From Clostridia bacterium (GTDB lineage Bacteria > Aerophobota > Aerophobia > Aerophobales > AE-B3A), in contig JAUWRC010000002.1 in the NCBI GenBank assembly GCA_030610745.1, forward strand, positions 1-31,768: a stretch of DNA of 31,768 nt, read 5' to 3'. Shown piece by piece: positions 14,486-21,354 of this stretch (the first letter of the stretch is position 1; every line of letters begins with the position of its first letter). The position numbers and the translations under genes are program-made. A model generated the notes under the pieces. It had not been told where the DNA came from. It did not search any database and was given only the letters and a program-made list of their open reading frames with translations.

Positions 14486-15403
14486 ATGAATTTGAGTTAT
14501 CCCAGCTATCTAAAATTATACGAGGAGGGAGAGTTAGAAAAACGAGTAGAAGAGGCCTATAAGCTGCTCGGCAGATGCAGGGTCTGTCCACGTGAATGTG
14601 GTGTAAATCGATTAAAAGGAGAGAAGGGATTCTGTAAGGTGGACGCAGAACTTATGGTTTCTAGTTTTCATTCTCACTTTGGGGAAGAGCCACCCATATC
14701 TGGCTATCGAGGTTCTGGAACTATCTTTTTTACTCATTGCAGCCTGAGGTGTCTGTTTTGTCAGAATTACCCCATTTCCCATCTGGGAAATGGAAATCAA
14801 ATTTCCCCTCCACAGCTTTCTCAAATGATGCTTAGCTTGCAAAAAAAAGGTTCTCATAATATAAATTTAGTTACCCCTACCCATTTTACACCTCAGATCC
14901 TCTTCGGCCTTTTACTGGCCGTCAAGAAAGGTTTAAATATACCCTTAGTCTATAACTCGAGCGGCTATGAGAAGGTGGAAACTTTGAGACTTCTGGAAGA
15001 TGTAGTAGATATTTATATGCCGGATATGAAATATGGGGACCCAGAAAAAAGCAAAGAGTTTTCTTTTGCTCCTGATTATTTTGAGGCAGCAAAAAGAGCA
15101 ATTAAAGAGATGTATCGACAGGTGGGAAATCTCAAGTTAAATGGGGAAGGAATTGCTCAAAGAGGTCTTTTGGTGAGACACTTGATTTTACCCAATAAAG
15201 GGGCGGGGACAAGAAAGGTATTTAGCTTTTTGAAAGAGGAGATTTCCCCGGCTATCTATCTTAGCATTATGAGCCAATATTTTCCTGCTTATAGAGCAGG
15301 GGAATTTAAACAGTTAAATAGAAAAATCACCCGCCAAGAGTATGAAGAGGCTCTTCATATTGCTAGCGAGTTGGGGCTAAAAAGAGGATGGCGACAGGGA
15401 TAA
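14486..15403 (+). CDS. PflA-related radical SAM protein (COG1313-like)
   Basis: The radical SAM cluster motif CxxxCxxC is in FTHCSLRCLFCQN near residue 90. An N-terminal Cys set (CRVCPRECGVNRLKGEKGFC) can hold a further Fe-S cluster. This layout is that of the PflX/COG1313 group, related to pyruvate formate-lyase activating enzymes. The substrate is unknown, and no glycyl-radical enzyme lies nearby. The 305 residues look complete through the late LILPNKGAGTRKVFSFL and MSQYFPAYRAGEF segments. The start sits right at the predicted transcription start. Confidence 0.88.
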   Translation: MNLSYPSYLKLYEEGELEKRVEEAYKLLGRCRVCPRECGVNRLKGEKGFCKVDAELMVSSFHSHFGEEPPISGYRGSGTIFFTHCSLRCLFCQNYPISHLGNGNQISPPQLSQMMLSLQKKGSHNINLVTPTHFTPQILFGLLLAVKKGLNIPLVYNSSGYEKVETLRLLEDVVDIYMPDMKYGDPEKSKEFSFAPDYFEAAKRAIKEMYRQVGNLKLNGEGIAQRGLLVRHLILPNKGAGTRKVFSFLKEEISPAIYLSIMSQYFPAYRAGEFKQLNRKITRQEYEEALHIASELGLKRGWRQG

Positions 15404-15407
15404 AAAC

Positions 15408-15438
15408 TAGCGTATAGCGGGTAGCGTTTAGCGTATAG
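15408..15438 (+). repeat. Heptad repeat, TAGCGNN class
   Basis: Four exact 7-nt units, TAGCGTA, TAGCGGG, TAGCGTT, TAGCGTA, then TAG. It starts 4 nt after the radical SAM stop codon. Confidence 0.88.
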
Positions 15439-15440
15439 TT

Positions 15441-15484
15441 CCCTCTCCCCTGTGGGGAGAGGGAAAAAGTACATCGTGCTTTTT
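15441..15484. terminator. Double hairpin after the radical SAM gene
   Basis: A perfect 10-bp stem (15441-15450 with 15454-15463, loop TGT) is followed by a 9-bp stem with one wobble (15464-15472 with 15476-15484) ending in TTTTT. It can act as a terminator in the plus direction. The first stem belongs to a CCCTCTCCC repeat family that recurs at 18061. Confidence 0.6.
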
Positions 15485-15496
15485 CGGGTGAGGGGT

Positions 15497-15521
15497 CTTA
15501 CAGCTTACAGCTTATCGCTGA
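15497..15521 (-). repeat. Heptad repeat, AGYTGTA class reversed
   Basis: Units CTTACAG, CTTACAG, CTTATCG, then CTGAG. It ends just before the trkH ribosome site. Confidence 0.8.
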
Positions 15522-15536
15522 GTAAAGGAGGTTATC

Positions 15537-17285
15537 ATTAATCGTTCTAAACTCATATCTTATCTAAATATGCTTATGGTGGGGGTAGTTCTTTTAGCTA
15601 TTTTTTCTCTTATCTTGAAATATGGGTTTTATTTATCAGATGAGACCAGGGCTATCCTCTATCAACTGGATATGCTTATAGCAGGAATATTTGTGGCCGA
15701 GTTTCTTCTTAAGTTGGCCCTATCCGGGGAGAGGAAAGTTTTTTTAAAAGGCAATCGGATAGATTTTTTCCTTGTCTTCCTTTTTCTCTTTTTTATTTTA
15801 TCCCTCAGAGGAATGTTTGCTTTATCTGCATTTACCCATCTTCGGCAAAAAATAGGTATTTTCTCCTGGCCCCAAAGCCTTGCTGTAATTTGTCAGATTT
15901 ATATTATTGCCTCTCTTCTTTTAAGATTGCCCCAGCTTAATAAAATAATAGCTATTTTGCGAATAAAACCCCCATTGGTGGTTGTTTTAACCTTTATCAG
16001 CATCATTGCTGTTGGCACTCTATTACTTCTTCTTCCTCGTTCTACCATACCGGGCAAAGCCACTACCTTTATGGATGCTTTATTTACAGCAACTTCAGCA
16101 ACCTGTGTTACTGGTCTTATTGTAGTAGATACAGGCAGTCATTTTTCTTTGTTGGGACAGCTAGTTATTCTCTTTCTTATTCAAGTAGGAGGTTTAGGGT
16201 TGATGACTTTTACTTCTTTCTTTGCTTTAAGCTTAGGCAAAGGATTTGGAGTTAAGGATAGGGTTCTTCTTCGGGGTATACTTAATTACGGGGATTTGGG
16301 TAAGATCGGTTCTTTAATTCTCTCTATCTTTGCTATTACCTTTATCATTGAAGCAGTGGGAGCTCTTCTTCTCTATACCCAATTTCTCCCTTACCATGAG
16401 AGTAGTTTATCTCCTGCTTATTCAGCTATTTTCCACTCTATTTCCGCTTTCTGTAACGCTGGTTTTTCACTTTTTTCAGACAGTTTTAGAAGATATCAAA
16501 GTGATACAGGAATAAATTTTATTATGAGTAGTTTAATAGTTCTAGGGGGACTAGGATTTATAGTTATAGTCAATCTCTGGCGCTGGGGATATGCTCATCT
16601 CAAGGGTAAAAGGGGATTCCTATCCCTTCAGAGCAAATTAGTCCTTTCGGTCTCTTTCCTTTTGATTGCTGGGGGAATGGGTCTTATTCTTTTAGGAGAA
16701 AAGGGGGGAGCATTAGAGAGTTTTTCTTTAAAAGAAAAATTATTAGGAGCTTATTTTCAGTCAATAACAGCAAGGACAGCTGGATTTAACACATTAAACA
16801 TAGGAACTCTGAGCATTTTTTCTGCTCTTCTTCTTCTTATCTTTATGTTCATAGGAGCCTCTCCTGGTTCTACAGGAGGAGGTGTTAAAACGAGTACCTT
16901 TGCTACTTTATTTCTTACCATCAAATCTATGATTCAAGGAAAAAGTAGGGTGGAAGTTTTCAAGCGTACCATTCCTCGTCTGATAGTCTATCAGGCTTTA
17001 TCCGTGGTTATTCTCGCTTTGGGATGGATTGCTTTTTCCACTTTATTCCTTACTCTTACTGAACATGCTTCTTTTATGGATATTTTGTTTGAGGACCTCT
17101 CTGCTTTTGGAACGGTAGGATTATCCAGGGGACTTACCCCTCATTTAACGATGGCGGGGCGAGTTATTATTATTTTGACTATGTTGATAGGAAGAATTGG
17201 ACCTTTAACTTTAGCCTTGACTATAGGAGTAAGGAGAGTTAGTGAACTTTATGAATATCCTGAAGAAAGAGTAATGATTGGGTAA
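15537..17285 (+). CDS. trkH: Potassium uptake protein TrkH/KtrB-type with N-terminal extension
   Basis: This is the K+-translocating membrane subunit. The four selectivity-filter loops are visible in ATSATCVTGLIV, SAFCNAGFSLF, TARTAGFNTLN and SAFGTVGLSRG, and the conserved ASPGSTGGGVKTST follows. About 130 extra residues precede the canonical part, with four or so membrane helices. Within them EFLLKLALSGERKVFLKGNRIDFFLVFLF resembles the S2-S3 region of a voltage-sensor-like module. I place the start at ATT (15537) because AAAGGAGG lies 5 nt before it and the frame is open; the first ATG, at 15570, is 38 nt away. The start is uncertain. trkA follows 15 nt after the stop. Confidence 0.9.
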   Translation: MNRSKLISYLNMLMVGVVLLAIFSLILKYGFYLSDETRAILYQLDMLIAGIFVAEFLLKLALSGERKVFLKGNRIDFFLVFLFLFFILSLRGMFALSAFTHLRQKIGIFSWPQSLAVICQIYIIASLLLRLPQLNKIIAILRIKPPLVVVLTFISIIAVGTLLLLLPRSTIPGKATTFMDALFTATSATCVTGLIVVDTGSHFSLLGQLVILFLIQVGGLGLMTFTSFFALSLGKGFGVKDRVLLRGILNYGDLGKIGSLILSIFAITFIIEAVGALLLYTQFLPYHESSLSPAYSAIFHSISAFCNAGFSLFSDSFRRYQSDTGINFIMSSLIVLGGLGFIVIVNLWRWGYAHLKGKRGFLSLQSKLVLSVSFLLIAGGMGLILLGEKGGALESFSLKEKLLGAYFQSITARTAGFNTLNIGTLSIFSALLLLIFMFIGASPGSTGGGVKTSTFATLFLTIKSMIQGKSRVEVFKRTIPRLIVYQALSVVILALGWIAFSTLFLTLTEHASFMDILFEDLSAFGTVGLSRGLTPHLTMAGRVIIILTMLIGRIGPLTLALTIGVRRVSELYEYPEERVMIG

Positions 17286-17300
17286 AAAAAGGGGGAAAAA

Positions 17301-17984
17301 ATGCGTAAATTTGCCGTTATAGGATTGGGTGGATTTGGCGGCACAGTTGCACAAAGTTTGGCAGAAAGAGGAGCGGAGGTAATCGCTGTAGATAAAGATA
17401 GCAGCTTGGTAGATAAATTTGCCGGGATAGTAACTCTAGCAATTAAATTGGATTCTACAGATGAAGAGGCCCTGAAGGCTCAGGGAATAAATGAGGTAGA
17501 TGTAGCCATAGTGAGCATAACAGATTTTGAGACTTCAGTACTGACTACAGCTCTGCTTAAACGATTGGGAGTACCTACAGTCATTACCAGAGCTTCTCAA
17601 TCTCCTTCTCGTATTGAGGAGAGAATATTGGATCTTGTAGGAGCGGATAGGGTGGTTTTGCCGGAAGTAGAGATGGGTAAAAGGATGGCTAAGAACCTTT
17701 TAGTTTCCAATATTCTAGACTATCTACCTATTTCTGAGAAATATAGTGCTGCTGAAATTCGAGCCCCCGAGTCTTTCTGGGACAAAGAGATAGGTGCTCT
17801 TAAAATTCGGGAAAGATATAAAGTGAACATATTAGAAATGAAGAAAATGTCGGGAGAAGGAAAGGAGGAGCGGGTAAAGAAGATAAACTATCTTCCCCAC
17901 CCCAATGATGTTATTGAAAAAGGAGATATCTTATTGGTGATTGGGGAGGAAAAAGACATCGAGCGTTTCTCAAAAGGAGAATAA
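17301..17984 (+). CDS. trkA: Potassium uptake regulatory protein TrkA/KtrA
   Basis: This cytosolic RCK subunit gates TrkH/KtrB. An N-terminal Rossmann domain starts with FAVIGLGGFGGTVAQSLAERGAEVIAVDKD, and an RCK-C domain covers residues about 140-227 (YSAAEIRAPESFWDKEIGAL...NDVIEKGDILLVIGEEKDIERF). At 227 residues it is the single-RCK form (KtrA-like), not the double form of E. coli TrkA. A GGGGG-rich ribosome site precedes the ATG. It forms an operon with trkH. Confidence 0.95.
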   Translation: MRKFAVIGLGGFGGTVAQSLAERGAEVIAVDKDSSLVDKFAGIVTLAIKLDSTDEEALKAQGINEVDVAIVSITDFETSVLTTALLKRLGVPTVITRASQSPSRIEERILDLVGADRVVLPEVEMGKRMAKNLLVSNILDYLPISEKYSAAEIRAPESFWDKEIGALKIRERYKVNILEMKKMSGEGKEERVKKINYLPHPNDVIEKGDILLVIGEEKDIERFSKGE

Positions 17985-18132
17985 ATTCGTCGCTCGTTGC
18001 TCGTAAAGAAGAAAGCGGATAGTGAATTGTGAGTAGTTAATTGGTGAGTGGTAAGTAGTTCCCTCTCCCTTTAGGGAGAGGGAAAGGGTGAGGGGGCACG
18101 AGATACGAGCGACGAGCAACAAGCAACGATTT
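17985..18132. repeat. Composite of three repeat types after trkA
   Basis: In order: a reversed CGAGNNA array (17985-18003, directly after the trkA stop), a TAGTGNN-type array (18020-18060; units TAGTGAA, TTGTGAG, TAGTTAA, TTGGTGA, GTGGTAA), a perfect 10-bp CCCTCTCCCT hairpin (18061-18082), and a forward CGAGNNA array (18099-18132). No gene is seen in this gap. The hairpin may end trkHA transcription. Confidence 0.8.
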
Positions 18133-18189
18133 TAGGTTTACATTTTTAGAAATTTTGCTATGGTTAAAAGGCGGGAAAGGAGGGAGAAA

Positions 18190-18426
18190 ATGCGGACTTT
18201 GGTGCTGCGGATAATGGCTTATTTTTTTGGGATAGTAGGGGGAGTAATTTTAGCAGTTGGTGTAATATTGCGGATAGCAAAGGGGCCGCAGGGGTCTATT
18301 TTTTTTGAAATCCAGCCTAATGCTTATTTAGAATTTTCGCAGGTTTGTTTATTATTTGCCATTGCCTTAGGAGTAGCAGCAATACTGGAAAAAAGAGAAA
18401 AGAAAAAAGAAATAAAGGAAAAGTAA
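18190..18426 (+). CDS. Small membrane protein of unknown function
   Basis: A 78-residue protein with two predicted membrane helices (FGIVGGVILAVGVILRIA and the segment around VCLLFAIALGVAAIL) and a very basic C-terminal tail (EKREKKKEIKEK). I take the ATG at 18190 because GGAGGG lies immediately upstream; an ATG 30 nt earlier would add a basic stretch that contains the ribosome site itself. I do not recognise a family. It stands alone between repeats. Confidence 0.75.
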   Translation: MRTLVLRIMAYFFGIVGGVILAVGVILRIAKGPQGSIFFEIQPNAYLEFSQVCLLFAIALGVAAILEKREKKKEIKEK

Positions 18427-18459
18427 CATAATCGTTAAATTATGCTTTTTAGTTTTTTA

Positions 18460-18493
18460 CGAGATACGAGCGACGAACAACTAGCGACGAATT
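18460..18493 (+). repeat. Heptad repeat, CGAGNNA class, upstream of tRNA-Leu
   Basis: Units CGAGATA, CGAGCGA, CGAACAA, CTAGCGA, then CGAATT, ending 2 nt before the tRNA. Confidence 0.88.
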
Positions 18494-18495
18494 CA

Positions 18496-18582
18496 GCCGG
18501 GATGGCGGAATTGGTAGACGCGCATGGTTGAGGGCCATGTGGACACTAGTCCATGGGGGTTCAAATCCCCCTTCCGGCACCA
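18496..18582 (+). tRNA. tRNA-Leu (anticodon GAG)
   Basis: An 87-nt class II tRNA with encoded CCA. The acceptor stem GCCGGGA pairs with TTCCGGC, the anticodon loop TTGAGGG gives GAG, and the long variable arm has the stem GGAC/GTCC typical of leucine. The T-stem is GGGGG/CCCCC around TTCAAAT. Heptad repeats flank both sides. Confidence 0.97.
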
Positions 18583-18609
18583 AACTCGTTGCTCGTATCT
18601 AGTATCTCG
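18583..18609 (-). repeat. Heptad repeat, CGAGNNA class, abutting the tRNA-Leu 3' end
   Basis: Read on the minus strand: CGAGATA, CTAGATA, CGAGCAA, CGAGTT. It begins at the base after the tRNA CCA. Confidence 0.85.
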
Positions 18610-18626
18610 TGAGGAAAAAATTCCCT

Positions 18627-18731
18627 CTACTTTCTTCCCTTTCTTCGTTTATTTTTGATGATTTTAGATGATTTATGGCGATAACCAACCTTTTTTCGAT
18701 TAGATAAGTGCTTTCCTCCATATTGAGACAT
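18627..18731 (-). CDS. Very small, highly basic protein (34 residues)
   Basis: The ORF reads MSQYGGKHLSNRKKVGYRHK and then SSKIIKNKRRKGRK. About 40 percent of residues are Lys, Arg or His, with no acidic residue, as in small ribosomal proteins or ribosome-associated peptides. GAGGTGA lies about 10 nt before the ATG. It is not one of the common ribosomal proteins I know (bL34, bL36, bTHX), though the composition is of that kind. The gap around it holds no competing ORF. Function unknown; composition and ribosome site are the only support. Confidence 0.55.
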   Translation of the reverse strand: MSQYGGKHLSNRKKVGYRHKSSKIIKNKRRKGRK

Positions 18732-18794
18732 TGTTTTTTTGTCACCTCATTTCTGTTTTAAGTAAATCCCACGGGAATTTAAATAGATGTTTTA

Positions 18795-18871
18795 ATTCCG
18801 AAGGAAGGTCTGATTCTGAAAGAATAGGCTTTCCTTACGGAATCAGGCTTGATTCCGAAGGAATAGGCTTT
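18795..18871. repeat. ATTCCGAAGGAAT palindrome cluster
   Basis: Two 20-nt direct copies (18812-18831 and 18851-18870) differ at two positions and each contains an ATTCNGAARGAAT palindrome. A reversed piece lies between them, and a further half copy is at 18795. The rest of the gap (18732-19009) shows no gene. Confidence 0.7.
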
Positions 18872-19009
18872 TAATTCTCTGCCCACTTTCTTCCAACCCC
18901 TCAATTTATTCCAAGTATCATATCATTTTCTTTCCTTGTAGTCAAAATTTCAGTTAGAAATTTTCGTATCTTAATACGCATCACGCACGAGGCAATACGA
19001 ATTTCTTCG

Positions 19010-19037
19010 TTGACTCTTTTATGGAGTGTGGTAAAAT
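19010..19037 (+). promoter_or_regulatory. Promoter of proB
   Basis: TTGACT (19010-19015), a 16-bp spacer and TAAAAT (19032-19037). The leader to the proB ATG is about 50 nt and contains a GATAAATC palindrome. Confidence 0.65.
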
Positions 19038-19064
19038 TAGGAAAAACAGCGGATAGCTTCCAAT

Positions 19065-19086
19065 GTGCGATAAATCGTACCGCTAC
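19065..19086. repeat. Single GATAAATC palindrome in the proB leader
   Basis: The 16-mer at 19065-19080 followed by CGCTAC is identical to the copy at 30075-30096. It can form a 7-bp hairpin in the proB mRNA, ending 14 nt before the ATG. Confidence 0.8.
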
Positions 19087-19093
19087 AAAGAAA

Positions 19094-20221
19094 ATGAATA
19101 AAGATAATATCATTAGCTCTGCAAAGAGAGTGGTTGTTAAAATAGGCAGCAGTCTTCTATTAGACGAAAAAGGCGGTCTTGATACCTGCTTTATAGAAGA
19201 ATTAGCTAAAGACATTGCTACTTTGGTTAAAAAAGGTAAAGAGATTATTCTGGTTAGTTCGGGGGCTATTGGCATGGGAAAAAAAGAGCTTGGAATAGAA
19301 ATGGGGAAAAAATACGATACTATTCCCTCCAAGCAGGCTCTTGCTAGCATAGGGCAGACCCGTTTGATGAATATGTACTATCAACTTTTTCAAAAATACA
19401 ATCTTTCTGTGGGCCAGGTGCTTTTAAGTGGAGCTGACCTTTCTCGCCGTTCTTCCTATTTAAATGCTCGCAATACCTTCTTTACCCTTCTCAAATTTAA
19501 GATTATTCCTATTGTCAATGAGAATGATACTGTGGCTGTGGAAGAGATTAAGTTTGGTGACAATGATACCCTTTCCGCTTTAGTGGCTGGGTTGGTGAAC
19601 GCAGGTCTTTTAATAATCTTCTCAGACATAAAAGGTTTATATACCTGTGATCCCAGAAAAAATCCAGAGGCGCGATTGATTAAAGAGGTAGAAAGAATAG
19701 ATAAAGATATAGAAAAGATAGCTTCTAATACCTCAGTAGAGGGAAGAGTAGGGGGAATGCAGACTAAAATTAAAGCAGCTAAAATAGCCACCCGTTTCGG
19801 TATCCCCGTAGTTATAGGGGGAGGAAATAGAAATTTTCTCAAAGAGGTCTTTGCTGGAAAAGATGTGGGAACTTTATTTTTACCCCAAAAGGATAGGCTG
19901 ACTTCTCGTAAAAAATGGATCGCTTACGGCCACCTTCTCCAGGGCGCGGTTATAGTGGATGAGGGTGCAAAAAAAGCATTGGTTGAAAAAGGAGGGAGTC
20001 TTCTTCCTGCTGGCATAGTTGAGGTAAGAGGCAAGTTTGAAACAGGGGATGCAGTAAGTTTATTAGGTAAAGATAATAAAGAATTCGCTCGAGGCATAGT
20101 TTATTATTCGGCTCAAGACATAAAAAAAATAAAGGGGATGAAAAGCTCTTTTATTGAATCGAAGCTCGGATATAAGTATTACGACGAAGTTATCCATCGG
20201 GATAATTTGGTGATACTATAA
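19094..20221 (+). CDS. proB: Glutamate 5-kinase
   Basis: ProB phosphorylates the glutamate side chain in the first step of proline synthesis. The amino acid kinase domain shows VVKIGSSLLLDEKGG, LVSSGAIGMGKKELG, PIVNENDTVAVEEIKFGDNDTLSALVA and FSDIKGLYTCDPRKNP. A C-terminal PUA domain (about residue 280 onward, GAVIVDEGAKKALVEKGGSLLPAGIVEV) completes the long form. I start it at 19094 (375 residues), since the family begins just before this kinase strand; a TTG at 19010 lies in the promoter. No Shine-Dalgarno is visible. proA is not in the window. Confidence 0.95.
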   Translation: MNKDNIISSAKRVVVKIGSSLLLDEKGGLDTCFIEELAKDIATLVKKGKEIILVSSGAIGMGKKELGIEMGKKYDTIPSKQALASIGQTRLMNMYYQLFQKYNLSVGQVLLSGADLSRRSSYLNARNTFFTLLKFKIIPIVNENDTVAVEEIKFGDNDTLSALVAGLVNAGLLIIFSDIKGLYTCDPRKNPEARLIKEVERIDKDIEKIASNTSVEGRVGGMQTKIKAAKIATRFGIPVVIGGGNRNFLKEVFAGKDVGTLFLPQKDRLTSRKKWIAYGHLLQGAVIVDEGAKKALVEKGGSLLPAGIVEVRGKFETGDAVSLLGKDNKEFARGIVYYSAQDIKKIKGMKSSFIESKLGYKYYDEVIHRDNLVIL

Positions 20222-21283
20222 ATGAACTGCCGCAGGATGCAGAGTCATGGTTGGAGGAAGAGATTCCTTCTGATTTTTTTTCTTTTTCTTTTTCCTCTTT
20301 TCTTTCTATGCGGTTGTGGTGAGAGGCTCCAACCCGTTGTTTTTTCTCCAAAAGAGCCTTATCTTGCCTACTTTTCTCCCCAGGATTCTCTTTATCCTCA
20401 TCTTGTCTATTTAATCCGAGAAGCTAAGGAAAGTATCTCGGCTGCTTTTTATAAGATAGAGCTAGAAGAGGTATCTCGTGCTCTCATTGAGGCTCATAAA
20501 AGAGGAGTGAAGGTGAGGGTATTTACTGATGATGCAACTTCCTGGGGTAAAGAATCCCAATTTGGCTTTCTGAATGAATTTGGCCTCATTAGAAAGGACA
20601 AAGACCCAGAGAGTCTTATGCATCATAAATTTTGCCTCATTGATGAGGAAATAGTCTGGACAGGCTCTTTTAATCCTACTTCAAGAGGCTCCTGCAAAGA
20701 AAACAATAATGTAGTGGTTATAAAATCCTCATCCCTGGCAGCTGAATTTATGAAGGAGTTTGAGAAATTGTGGAAAGGAGAGCAAGGAGAGGAAGGAGAG
20801 CCATCTTCTCTTGATCCTTCTTATTCTCCAATTTCCCTGAATGGAGCCGAGGTCCAGGTTTATTTCTCTCTGGCTGATAATCCCCAGGAGGCTATCATAA
20901 GGGAGCTAAAAAAGGCCAAAGAGAGTATACACTTTGCTCTCTTTACTTTCACCTCCCCAGAAATCGCTGATGCCCTTACTCACAAATTTGCAGAAAATGT
21001 GGAAGTGAAGGGGATAATGGAGAAAGAACAGGATAGTTCCTTTTCTCAATATCACCCTTTGAAGAAGCTGAAGATGCCTGTAAAAGCGGATGGAAATTTC
21101 TATTTTATGCACCACAAGTTCTTTATAATTGACGAAAGGGTTGTTATCACCGGTTCTTTTAACCCTACCTGGCGCGCCAACTATCAGAATCGAGAAAATC
21201 TTCTCATAATTCAGAGTCCTCACCTGGCTGCTCAATACGAAGAAGAATTCCAGAGGTTGTGGAAGGAAGCAGTGAAGTTGTAA
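20222..21283 (+). CDS. Phospholipase D-like lipoprotein
   Basis: Two HKD motifs form one PLD active site: His134, Lys136, Asp141 in HHKFCLIDEEIVWTGSFNPT and His297, Lys299, Asp304 in HHKFFIIDERVVITGSFNPT. A basic N-terminus, a hydrophobic helix and the lipobox LCGC put the mature lipoprotein at Cys32 outside the membrane. PLD-family enzymes cut phosphodiesters; with this topology the substrate may be lipid or extracellular nucleic acid, which the sequence cannot decide. The ATG follows the proB stop directly, and a second ATG at codon 6 is possible. It is probably cotranscribed with proB. Confidence 0.9.
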   Translation: MNCRRMQSHGWRKRFLLIFFLFLFPLFFLCGCGERLQPVVFSPKEPYLAYFSPQDSLYPHLVYLIREAKESISAAFYKIELEEVSRALIEAHKRGVKVRVFTDDATSWGKESQFGFLNEFGLIRKDKDPESLMHHKFCLIDEEIVWTGSFNPTSRGSCKENNNVVVIKSSSLAAEFMKEFEKLWKGEQGEEGEPSSLDPSYSPISLNGAEVQVYFSLADNPQEAIIRELKKAKESIHFALFTFTSPEIADALTHKFAENVEVKGIMEKEQDSSFSQYHPLKKLKMPVKADGNFYFMHHKFFIIDERVVITGSFNPTWRANYQNRENLLIIQSPHLAAQYEEEFQRLWKEAVKL

Positions 21284-21284
21284 G

Positions 21285-21331
21285 TTGACACTTAAAAGGC
21301 GAGAAGGTAATATGGCAATAGCTGTATTACC
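21285..21331 (+). promoter_or_regulatory. Promoter and leader hairpin of murL-murD2
   Basis: TTGACA (21285-21290), a 17-bp spacer and TAATAT (21308-21313). An inverted repeat GGTAATA/TATTACC (21306-21312 with 21325-21331) overlaps the -10 box and could be an operator. Confidence 0.6.
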
Positions 21332-21354
21332 TATATAAATAAGGATTACGATGT

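Noticed and set aside
19010..19093. Upstream TTG start for proB
   Set aside because: It overlaps the -35 box of a good promoter, and the added residues are not part of the glutamate kinase fold.
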